In this document: piece by piece, positions 1 through 9,335 of the stretch | Numbering within the stretch: the first letter of the stretch is position 1 | Layout: every line of letters begins with the position of its first letter | NCBI GenBank assembly: GCA_029582165.1 | Contig: CM055870.1 | Location: forward strand, 53,413,213 to 53,477,212 | Reading direction: 5' to 3' | Length of the DNA: 64,000 nucleotides | Source: Portulaca oleracea | Taxonomy: Eukaryota > Streptophyta > Magnoliopsida > Caryophyllales > Portulacaceae | Notes under the pieces: model-generated | Database searches by the model: none | Seen by the model: the letters and a program-made list of their open reading frames with translations, nothing else | Told to the model about the DNA's origin: nothing | Position numbers and translations under genes: made by a program

Positions 1-1600
1 TTGTTTGTTCAAGTACTTGCTTAACTTGCTTTGAATTGGAGTTGATGTGATAAAAAACTCATTCTCACCACGTTTTTTGGCATATCAGATTATTCGTCAG
101 GTCAATAGTTTTAATGTGGACCAAATTTCTACCATTAGCCCAAATAGAGTATTTGTCTAAGTATACCAACTCCCAATCCACATAGTCAAGGTGGAGCCCA
201 ATTCTCATTCCTTAAGGTCAGGGTTAGCTAGTTTAATATCTCATTTATTCCCACTCACTCTACTATAAATGTCACTCTCACTATTAATGATGGGACATGA
301 GTTGCGAAATACTCAGACCACTTCCAAGAACTCATACTCCTCTTTTCCTCTCTGGTGAAAAAATCTTTCTCGTATACCTCCATCTCGAAATACTCACTTT
401 TGTCTCCATACACATTATCCTTGATCCCTATGCTAATTAGCTTGAGTATCAGAAGGGCGTTCCTGGGGTCAAACCCGAGGGCACGTCTTGTTTTGCAGGT
501 CTGAATCACCACGAGATTCCAACTTGTATCGTCCACATAAATTTGATCCTCTTAACTTACCTCACCCCACCCTAATTTCTCCAGAACAGGACTATATAGT
601 GATTAGACAACTTTCAATCCATGCTATTTAACTCCAACCAAATAGTTTAAATCTTTTGAATTTACATTTTGTACTCAGAGAAATCAAACCTTCAACCGAC
701 TAACCAACCTAAATTAGGCAGAGAACCTACTTACTACTTAGCTACTATTAACCCTAACTCCTTGAAATCGACAATCTACACTCCCGAAAGTATATCTCAA
801 CAATATGAAATGCGACAATCATAGTTTAAAAAAAAAAAAAGAATTCTTGTCATTTCTCGTCGTCCAACTAGAATATTTTAATTTTCCGAATTTACACCTT
901 GTACTTGGAGAAACCAAACCTTCAACCGATGTCAAATTCATAGATAAAAAATAGTTAGGTAAAAGTTAAATTTTGGTAATTTTTGGTAAATTTTGATAAA
1001 TTTTGATAAATTTTGACAAATTTACGTCAATATATCAAAATTTATTTTATTTTTTTTGTTTTTTAAGTTTGGTATGTTTTAGTAAATTTTGGTAAATTTA
1101 AGCAAAAACTAGTAAATTTTGATAAATTTGAGTTACCCATGAATTTGACAAGTTCGTTAACCTAGCTCCTTGAAGTCGACAATATACATTCCCGAAAGCA
1201 TATCTCAACATCAAAAAATGCCAATAATGTATTTTTGTAACTTTTTTTTTTTTTTGAATTTCTCATCATTCCCACCTTCTTACCTAAGAAAAATTTAATG
1301 TGAGAAGGAGGGGGCCATCCACTCTGTATTATATTAGTGGCTATTATATATAGTTTACAGTTGAATTTTTGGATAAGAAAATTACAGCAAATTGATGGAA
1401 AAAGTGAAGTAAATTAAATGAAATTTCTAACTCAGATTGATTACCAAGTATTCACATGTAGGATATGGTACATTGGTACAGCAAATATTAATCTAGACAA
1501 AACTAATTGCCAGCTTACCACAAAATTAATTACAGTAACCACCCACTCCCTTTTTACACTGTGCAGATGTTAGTTAGGAGTGTAGTGTGTACACTACACA
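1..1600. other. AT-rich intergenic stretch with decayed repeats
   Basis: No recognisable gene. A 93-codon open frame lies on the minus strand at 255-536; I recognise no family in it and cannot exclude that it is a relic exon. Two diverged direct repeats are visible: about 645-710 matches about 880-930 (shared TGTACT-GGAGAAA-CAAACCTTCAACCGA), and about 760-815 matches about 1167-1225 (shared CTCCTTGAA-TCGACAAT). Between them, 966-1130 holds a degenerate short tandem repeat of the type TTTTGGTAAAT. This looks like old duplicated non-coding DNA. Confidence 0.5.
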
Positions 1601-2100
1601 GGCCATGTTGTTTTATACGGTACCGCTACGGTGCGGTGCGGTTGCGGTATGGTGGAGTGTGGTGAAGTGTGGTGAATTGTGGTAAGGTCCTGTTCTTTTA
1701 TGCGGTATTTTGCGGAATGGTGTGGTGAGATATGGTGGAATTGTGGTGAGTTATTGGTATGTGGGGTAAGTGAGGAGAGAGGATGTAAAAAGTAGAAGAG
1801 AAAAGTGAGGAGATAGAAAAGTGAGGAGAGAGAAAAGTAATGATCTGCGGTAAAATGTGGCGTGTTGTGGCAAACTGCGATAGGTTGTGACACCGCAGTT
1901 TGTCAACCGCAGAAAAGAACAGGGCCTAAGTTGTGGTGGAAGTTGTGGTAGGTGGAGTAGGTGAGGAGAGAGAATGTAAAAAATAGAGGAAAAAAGTGAT
2001 GAGAGGGAAAAGTAATGCGGTGGAGTGTAGTGAAAGTGTGGTAGAATATTAAGTAATGCGGTACCGCGCGGTGTGGTATCGTATAAAAAAAACAGGGTCT
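1601..2100. mobile_element. hAT-like MITE, outer copy of a nested pair
   Basis: The left end reads GGCCATGTTGTTTTATACGG and the right end is its imperfect reverse complement (CGTATAAAAAAAACAGGGTCT). The interior is full of TGCGGT/GTGGTG motifs, as in three other copies in this window (1686-1927, 8171-8471 and 63629-63866). It has no coding capacity. I see no convincing target duplication, so the superfamily is inferred from the terminal motif. Confidence 0.55.
1686..1927. mobile_element. hAT-like MITE nested inside the 1601-2100 copy
   Basis: Terminal inverted repeats GGTCCTGTTCTTTTATGCGG and the complement of CCGCAGAAAAGAACAGGGCC frame a 240-base non-coding element of the same family as its host. 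The inner segment around 1869-1908 is the reverse complement of 63653-63687, which supports one family with several copies. Confidence 0.6.
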
Positions 2101-2326
2101 GGTTGCCTGCTAGTACCAATTGACCTGTGTTCTCGAATTTGTCTCTTCCGAAAAAATTATAAACATCGGTTTTTTTTTGGGTGGGGGAGGGTATGAGTGC
2201 AATTTAATTTTGTTGCTCGTTTTGACCCAAATTAGGCCTGTTTAAATTGTTCGGCTTGAAAAAATCTAAAAAATTTAATATCAAATGTCAAATTTTCGTC
2301 TGATATGAGCACAATTTCTTTTTGAC

Positions 2327-2518
2327 ATTTTGACTAAATTTTGACCATTAATTATTTACAAATTATAATGAGTTACAATATGAAATTACCTCCATTGTGA
2401 TTTTTAGTTAAATATCTTTCTAATGATGGTAATTTCATATAGTAACTCTTTGTGATTTGTGAGTAATTAACGATCAAAATTTTTTCAAAGTGCCAATTAA
2501 TTTAGGACGGAGGGAGTA
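2327..2518. mobile_element. Stowaway-like MITE remnant
   Basis: The right end GGACGGAGGGAG followed by TA is the typical Stowaway terminus. The interior (AAATTATAATGAGTTACAAT and GTGAGTAATTAAC) is closely similar to the complete copy at 49140-49351. The left terminus has decayed. Confidence 0.6.
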
Positions 2519-2658
2519 AATAAGAACACCTTTCGGCTTGTCAAAAACGTGGTTAAAGTTATAGCTGCAGTTATAATGGGCCACCCTAACAATCATCTCA
2601 AAGACATTTATTTAACAAACTTAATTTGGTTGCAAAAACATGGTAGACTGATGAGTCA

Positions 2659-3320
2659 GGACATTGTTCTTTTATCAAGTTAAGTTCAAATCAAGTTAGC
2701 TTAGTTAAAATAAGTTGGGATAGGGTATGATAGAAAAGAATAAAATATGTTTGAATTAAGTTAGTTGTTGGAACAAGGATGGTGAACCCCCACATGGCGA
2801 ACATTATAAGAGATAGCTTAGATTTGGTACCAAATTTTGATTCAGTTCATTTTTTTATTTTGTAGACGAGATTGTAACAAGGTAGCCCATTCGATAGCTC
2901 GCCTTGCGATAGAGTTGAGTACCTCAAAAACTTGGTGGAATGAGCCCCCCCCCCCCCCCCCGAGGTTGCCATGTTGGTAGCTTCAGAGGCGGGCGAAACC
3001 TTAATTAAACAATATCGCACGGGCTTCCCGCATCAAAAAGAAAGTTAATTGTTGGGTGGAAATATTTTATTAATAAAATTTGAATATTTTGGGGAAAATA
3101 AATGAAAAAGTTATAGGTGTTGAAAAAAATAAATTGATTTGATATTAAAATAATATTATTTGAGTTTCTTCATTATTTAAAAAAAAATTATCTTGGTGTT
3201 TTTTAGGTAGTTAGGTTAGGTAAAGATAAGTTAAATTAAGTTAAATTAGATTAAGTTAGTTGGGTTTAACCCAACTAAAAGTCCGTCAAAAAAAAAAAAC
3301 CCCGACTAAAAAACAGGGCC
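2659..3320. mobile_element. possible hAT-like MITE containing a 17-C run
   Basis: The left end ACATTGTTCTTTTATCAAG and right end AAAAAACAGGGCCTATGT resemble the termini of the GTTCTTTTA family elsewhere in the window. The inside is TTAAGTTAA-rich near both ends, and a run of 17 C sits at 2945-2961. Boundaries are approximate and I see no clear target duplication. Confidence 0.3.
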
Positions 3321-3701
3321 TATGTCATAAACCCAATTTATAAAAGTTTTTTCTTTTATTTCTTTCCCCTAAACCACCATACTTTCATTTATACCTCTAA
3401 AATAAATGTATATATGTCTTCCTGATAAATGGACGTAGGACTACCTACCAGCTCCTCATTATGAGCAAAAGAGTGAATCATTTTTTTTATTATCATTCAA
3501 AACCTGAACAGGTCGAGGAGTTTAGCTTGATAACTATACGGAACTAACAAGTAAAACAAAACCAGACAGCTAAAATTGAGAAAACATAATTAACTCTTAG
3601 ATTTTGTCTTTTTTTTTCTTTGCGTCATTTCTCTTTAAGCAGCACAAAAACAAATTACAAAAGCATAAAGTATACAGACATAAGAGGAACGCTTGTTTTG
3701 T

Positions 3702-3930
3702 ACTACCTCCATTTTTATTTATCTGTCGCCTAGAAAATTATGTTAAAAACTTTAATCGTTAATATCTTAATTTGTATAATGATTCAACATACAAAATTGA
3801 TGTCATTAGGTTCATAATTAAAAATACTATTAGAAAGTATAATATTATATTTTTTTACAAAAAATTTATACTAGAAATTATTGATTAAAAATTGACACTA
3901 AAAACCACAAATGACAGATAAAAAAGTATC
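3702..3930. mobile_element. degenerate Stowaway-like MITE
   Basis: It begins CTACCTCCATTTTTATTTATC and has the same kind of AT-rich body as the other Stowaway copies (AAAATTGACACTAAAAACCAC). The right terminus is eroded. The stretch 3930-4200 just downstream of the polyketide synthase stop codon holds nothing else I can name. Confidence 0.35.
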
Positions 3931-4205
3931 TTTTTGCTGCAATATGTCCTATTTTATTGTCTTCTTTTGTTGTTTTGTTGATTTTTGTAGCATCTCTAAT
4001 GCGAATTTTAACCTTTTAATGACTTTCAATATTAAAAAAACATATATTATCCTATACATTAAAAAGGTTCAAAAAAGTTTATATTAAATATTGAAAAGAT
4101 CCGCATAAATCCAAGAATTCATTTGCTACTAACTCATTTCCAAATCCAAAACACAAAACAAATGCAAAACAATGGTACGGGTGATAACTAACTCATACGA
4201 CAACT

Positions 4206-5583
4206 TCAGTTGTCCAAGGGCACACTATGAAGCACAACCGTCTCGATCGTAAGGCCCGGCCCGAACACGAACAGGAACCCCCAATCGAGCCCCTCGCCCG
4301 TGGTGGCCCGCCCCTCTTCTCGGGACGTCCTCCTCATCTCATCCAGGATGAACAGCACGGTGGCGCTCGACATGTTCCCGAACTCGCGCAGCACGGCCCG
4401 CGTGGCCCGGAGCCTATCCGGGTCGAGCTTGAGCTCGTCCTCGACATGGTCCAGGATGGCGGGCCCACCCGGGTGGGCGATCCAGAACACCGAGTTCCAG
4501 TCCCGGATCCCGAGCGGGCCGAACGCCTCATCGAGGGCCTCTCTGATGTTCTTCGCGATGAGGACGGGGACGTCTTTTAATAGATGAAAAGTGAGCCCCA
4601 TCTCGCGGAGGTTCCCCTCGATGGCGCCCTCGGACTCCGGGACCACCGTCTGGGCCGCCCACACGAGCTCGAACAGCGGCCGCTCAACGGCCGCGTCCGG
4701 GTCGGCCCCGACGATGATGGCCCCCGCCCCGTCCCCGAACAGGGCCTGGCCCACGAGCGAGTCCAGGTGGGCCTCGCTCGGGCCTCGGAAGCAGATCGCC
4801 GTGATCTCCGAGCACACAACGAGGACGCGGGCCCCACGGTTGTTCTCGGCCAGGTCCTTGGCGAGGCGGAGGGCGGTGCCGCCTGCGAAGCAGCCCTGCT
4901 GGTAGAGCATGAACCGGCGGACCGACGGGCTGAGCCCCAGGAGCCGCATCAGCTGGTAGTCGGCACCCGGCATGTCCACACCAGACGTCGTGCACATGAT
5001 GACATGGCTGATCTTCGACTTGGGTAGGCCCCACTCCGCCAGGGCCTTCAGCCCCGCCTCCTTGCCGAGACGGGGGACCGCGGGGACCACCATGTCCTGG
5101 CGGGTGTCCAGGGAGGGGGCTGCGTGCTCGCACAAGCTGGGGGTGTTTTTGAGGATGTCTTCTGTCAAGTACATGTGCCGCTTCCTGATCATCGACTTGC
5201 TGCCTGTTTCATCAAAATGTGTTCATTTCATCAGTGCACAAAAGAACACTAAATTTACCGTCGGATTGTGGATAGTTTACAGTGCGAAAGAACACTAAAT
5301 TTACAGTTGGGTTATGACTAGTTTACAGCGCGACAGAACAAAACGCAAGTCGCCAAAATGACCAAAGCAGAGCAAGTATGATGAAGATCAATGAAACATT
5401 TCGAAAAAAAACAAAGTAGGTATACAATTATACATACACATTCGTTCGAACTTCTCCTTCAATTCAGTCATATGCTCGCTCTTAGTGATACGAAAATAAT
5501 AGTCAGGATAATCATCCTGATCGACATAGTTGGGAGGGTTTGGCTCTTTGAGCGTTACGGATCTCTTGAACAGATACAGACAT
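4206..5583 (-). pseudogene. chalcone-synthase-like type III polyketide synthase, frameshifted in exon 1
   Basis: Type III polyketide synthases condense a CoA starter with malonyl-CoA units in the cytosol, as in flavonoid or stilbene formation. Exon 1 is 5438-5583 (ATG at 5581-5583), the intron is 5204-5437 (GTATGT...CAG), and exon 2 is 5203 down to the TGA at 4206-4208. The intron splits a Cys codon as T|GC, the position conserved in the family. Using alfalfa CHS numbering, Cys164 (YQQGCFAGG), Phe215, Phe265 (LTFHLLKD), His303 (IAHPGGP) and Asn336 (GNMSSATV) are all present. Residue 197 is Cys instead of Thr, and the GFGPG loop reads VFGPG. Exon 1 starts [15 protein letters not shown], then about 35 bases that normally encode the GPATVLAIGTA region are missing, and the frame moves to [16 protein letters not shown]. 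Translation from the normal ATG would stop after 22 codons. An internal ATG at 5469-5471 would give a 343-residue protein lacking the N-terminus (family usually about 390). I call it a pseudogene, but a deletion artefact is not excluded. Confidence 0.85.
5241..5340. repeat. two-copy tandem repeat inside the polyketide synthase intron
   Basis: GAACACTAAATTTACCGTCG...GATAGTTTACAGTGCGA is followed directly by GAACACTAAATTTACAGTTG...GACTAGTTTACAGCGCGA, a period of about 50 bases with several mismatches. It lies wholly within the 234-base intron. Confidence 0.7.
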
Positions 5584-5784
5584 TTCTTACAAAATGGAAA
5601 ACTCGGTAAAACGATGTATATGAAGCACTTAGCAAATCACAAGACAAGACAATCCTCTTTCAGAATTCAAATAGAAGATGTAAATGGTAGACAAACACAA
5701 TGAAGAAAGTTACTCGAAAGAAGTTGCACACTCGAGAGAGACAGAGGAATTGAAGGTAGAAGGGGAAGGTGTGCTAAGGAGAAT

Positions 5785-5791
5785 TTATAAG
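5785..5791 (-). promoter_or_regulatory. probable TATA box of the polyketide synthase locus
   Basis: The minus strand reads CTTATAAATTC about 200 bases upstream of the exon 1 ATG, followed by a CT-rich leader (ACCTTCCCCTTCTACC). This spacing fits a short 5' untranslated region. It shows the locus kept an ordinary-looking promoter despite the exon 1 deletion. Confidence 0.45.
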
Positions 5792-5899
5792 ATATTTGGG
5801 AATTTGATTTCAATAATCATTCACTTAAATTGCTAACTAATTACAATCATTCTCATTCACATTATGAATTCATAATCTTTTTCGTTAATAATTACTGAT

Positions 5900-6653
5900 A
5901 CAGAAACTTAAATCATTTGTTTCCTTTTGTTTCTTAATCATTGAATTAGATTATGTACAAATACACGTTTTCACGATTTCTTGGCAAATCTACATCACTC
6001 AGTATATAAACTAATAGGATTTTTGGACGCTAATATACTGAACTTTTAGGGTATTAGACAATAATGCACTAAATTTTGACCTTGAACGATAATGCACTGA
6101 ATTTTGAGGTGTGTAGGACAATAATGGACCCGAAACAATTTCGACGGTGGCGGACTTGGTGACGACCTTATATGGCAAACTGAGAAAATGAATAGGCTAA
6201 ATAATATCTAATTTATGACATGTCAGCTAATCTACACAAACAAAGGTGATTTTATACAACTAAAATAAATACCAATACGGAAACTTATATCATTTGTTTC
6301 CTTTTGTTTCTTAAATCATTGAAATAGATTATGTACAAATACATGTTTTCACGATTTCATGGCAAATCTACATCACTCATTATACAACTAATAGGATTTT
6401 TGGACGCTAATATACTGAACTTTTAGGGTATTGGACAATAATGCACTGAATTTTGACCTTGGATAATAATGCACTGAACTTTGGGGGGTGTTGGACAATA
6501 ATGCACCCGAAACAATTTCGACGGTGGCGGACTTTGTGACGATCTTATATGGCAGACTGAGAAGATGAATAGGCTAAATAATATCTAAATTTATAACATG
6601 TCAACTAACCTACACAAGCAAAGGTGATTTTATACAACTACAACAACCTCCCA
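5900..6653. repeat. 377-base tandem duplication spanning flank and MITE end
   Basis: TGTTTCCTTTTGTTTCTTA occurs at 5918 and 6295. The whole stretch from there through the left MITE terminus to CCTACACAA-CAAAGGTGATTTTATACAACTA is repeated once at about 90 percent identity. The second copy includes the flanking AACTAAT plus the element start, so the duplication happened after the insertion. Confidence 0.75.
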
Positions 6654-6949
6654 ACAAAAACACGTTTAAACAAATGTAATTTTTTGTTTTTTTTACTCTG
6701 TTTAAAGTTGATTCTCTTTTTTTATTTGTAGATTAGCTGACATGTCATAAATTTAAATATTTTTTTGACCAATTCATCTCTTCCTCCTGCTACATAGGAT
6801 TGCTACCAAGTCAACCACTACCGAAATCGTACTGAATGCATTATTATTCAACATCCCTCAAAGTACAGTGTATTATTGTCTAAGGTCAAAGTTCAACGCA
6901 TTATTGTCCACTACCCCAAATGTTTAGTATATTAGCATCGAAAAACCCT
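6016..6949. mobile_element. Mutator-like MITE with target duplication AACTAAT
   Basis: Left end AGGATTTTTGGACGCTAATA and right end (complement) AGGGTTTTTCGATGCTAATA form terminal inverted repeats that continue for some 200 bases with divergence. AACTAAT flanks both ends (6009-6015 and 6950-6956). The interior repeats GACAATAATGCACTGAA. It is non-coding. The superfamily is inferred from the long inverted repeats and the 7-9 base duplication. Confidence 0.65.
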
Positions 6950-7046
6950 AACTAATATTAGCTATTAATATATTTCATTGGTTGCCAATATATATATATA
7001 TAATATGCCATCGAAGAACATGAAAACAGAAAACAACATAATTAAA

Positions 7047-7130
7047 CCCCAAACCCTATAACCCTCCACCGCAAACCCTAACCCTAAACCCTAGCACCCC
7101 AAACCGTAACCCTAAACCCTATACCCCTAA
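7047..7130. repeat. interstitial telomere-like CCCTAAA repeats
   Basis: Several perfect and near-perfect units of the plant telomere repeat (AACCCTAAACCCT, ACCCTAACCCTAAACCCTA) occur with interruptions over about 85 bases. They may be a relic of break repair, or the telo-box-rich leader of a lost gene. Confidence 0.6.
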
Positions 7131-8170
7131 CTAGAGAATTCTCAGGTTCTTCAGGGTCCTCAGGAACCACAGCATCTCCCATTAAGACACGACTGTCATG
7201 GACAAATATGTAGTTACATTTGTAACACTTGCACAAATGTGTTTACGTCTGTATTTTGAATTAGATTAAAAGCCTGTGATTACATAGTCTTATTAACTGA
7301 AACACAACTCAAATCAGCCCAAAATCAAATTTCAAAGAGCCCACAACTTCAGGCCACAACTTGGAGGGTAAACCTAACATGTAACATCAGATTAGGCCAG
7401 AACCCGCCCGAAAGTTTTAACGTTAGGCCCGGGATTTCCAAACCTAAAACATAAATAAACCCGAACCCAACCCGTACCCTCGAAACCGACCTGCCCTACC
7501 GAATTGACTGGTCTAGATCCAACTGAAGTAGGTGCTTAAGGAGCTAAATGTAGCCCCAATTTTGTCCAGCCAAGAATACCCGATAAGCTGACAAGTGACA
7601 GCTCAATATCTGTAAGTAATTTATCTGATAGCCATTGATGGTCACACAAATACCTTCATTTGAACTAACTTATTGGCGTGAGTCGAGTGGCGAACTTTCT
7701 AGTATCTCACAACAGAAATTCAACTCAAAAGGAGAAAGGAATGCAAAATAATGATAGTCCTTCTGATGTTAACCTTTCAGAAGCACAGTATGTATGATTG
7801 ACTAATTTAAGAATGTCAACCAGGGGCAAAGCCACTGCTGTGGTATCTTAACAAAGTACACCAGTCAGACATCAAGGACTAAACCACAATATACGATCCT
7901 CTGTAAGACCACCTACGATAGTGAGGCAATGAAAATGGATCGGAATGAGTAAACTCTACAGCGTGCAAGATTGATTAAGGAAAGAGAGAGATAAAAAGTA
8001 AGATAGGGAGAGGAAGAGGAAGAGGAGAGAGATAGACACAAGAAAAGTAATTGAGGGATTGATCGAGCGGGTCAATATTGAGGGATTGATCACTGCCCAA
8101 TTCAACATCCAATCAATGAATGCCACACCATTTTCAGGTAAAAAATGACTCACCATTGCAAATTGGTAGC
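7131..8170. other. intergenic stretch without recognisable genes
   Basis: Low-complexity and non-coding. A purine-rich tract (GAGAGAGATAAAAAG, AGAGGAAGAGG) lies at about 7980-8035, and a short direct repeat GAGGGATTGATC occurs at 8052 and 8081. Nothing else can be supported. Confidence 0.5.
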
Positions 8171-8471
8171 CATATTCTTTTCTACAGTTGGTATAGTGTG
8201 GTAAATGGTAATGGTATGGTATAGTAAAAATGTGAATAGTGTGATATGATGTGGTACGTTGTGGTAAAATTGTGGTAAGAATGGTTAGTGTGGTAGATGA
8301 GGAGAGAGAAAAGTAAAAAGTAGTGAGAGAAGTAAGGAGGGAGAAAAGTGAGAGGAGAGAAAATTATGATTGTTGTAGTAAAGTGTGGTATGGTATGGTA
8401 ATATGTGATGGTTTGTGGTTACTGTGGTAAATTGTGGTAGGTGCGGTATGGTACCACACAAAAGAACATGG
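8171..8471. mobile_element. hAT-like MITE of the GTTCTTTT family
   Basis: The left end CCATATTCTTTTCTACAG and the complement of the right end CCATGTTCTTTTGTGTGG are inverted repeats. The interior is rich in TGTGGTA motifs like the copy at 1601-2100. Non-coding. Confidence 0.5.
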
Positions 8472-8845
8472 TAAGAAGCGTGCTCATTCACTCTTGTCTA
8501 ACCATATTGAAACAGAGGACTGGATCATTGCAATGAAGTTAGCAACCCCATCCATCACATGTTCCTCACAAACTATGACCTCAGACTCTATTCCTCATAA
8601 AAGGAAAGTAAACCCTTATAGACCTCAATACTCAGCAAACAGACCAAGAAGCTGAATATTTGATCAAACTTATTCAGATACCTCTTTCTCAGCTCTCCAC
8701 AAGGGGGACCAAAACGGGGAAAACAACCAGAAATTAACCCTGTTTGGTAAACAGCCTATTGAATGGCTTATTGGAAAAAATGGCTTATTGGAAGATTTGA
8801 CCAAGTCAAATAAGCTAAATAGGTATTTGGTAAACCAGTTCTTAC

Positions 8846-8869
8846 ACCATACTCCCGCGGGAGTATGGT
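8846..8869. repeat. perfect 24-base palindrome at the left end of the foldback element
   Basis: The centre is CCCGCGGG (a SacII site), extended symmetrically to ACCATACTCCCG and its complement. The same palindrome, 22 bases perfect, sits at 16796-16817 at the opposite end. It may be the recognition end of the element, or a cruciform left from its formation. Confidence 0.85.
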
Positions 8870-9335
8870 TCTCATCTCTACTCCCGCTATGTCCAGCCCA
8901 ACAAAGCCCAATACAGCATCCAACAAGGCGCCCAAAAATAAGCCCAGGCCAAAACGCAACATTTAGGAAATTCTTGAGCACGCATGCTGGGAAACATTCG
9001 CACACCGAAAAATTTTAGGTACTCCCTTCTTACTGCGAAAACTACTCTCTCTCAATCTCTTTGCCCTAATTTCCCACGAAATTCCAGAAATCGTCTTCCA
9101 TTTCTACAAATTCAGTGGTGTTGGATCTCTTCGGTGTTCAAGAACACTTCGACCTCCAGAAAATCGAATAGATTTTCTCAAATTCGGTGTTCTAAGGTAT
9201 GAATTTCAAATGTTCTTCACAAAAATCATAAAATAAACATGCAAACATCTATTTCTTAGATTTCTGAAGTGTGCACTTCGACCTCCATAAAATCGTCGAC
9301 AAACCCTAGTTTTGCTTTCAGAAACCTTCAGGCAA

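Noticed and set aside
255..536. Functional gene on the minus strand
   Set aside because: The 93-codon frame has no recognised motif, no partner exons and AT-rich, repeat-like flanks.
4227..5298. Several open frames on the plus strand opposite the polyketide synthase
   Set aside because: They are by-products of the GC-rich codon use of exon 2 on the minus strand and match no protein family.
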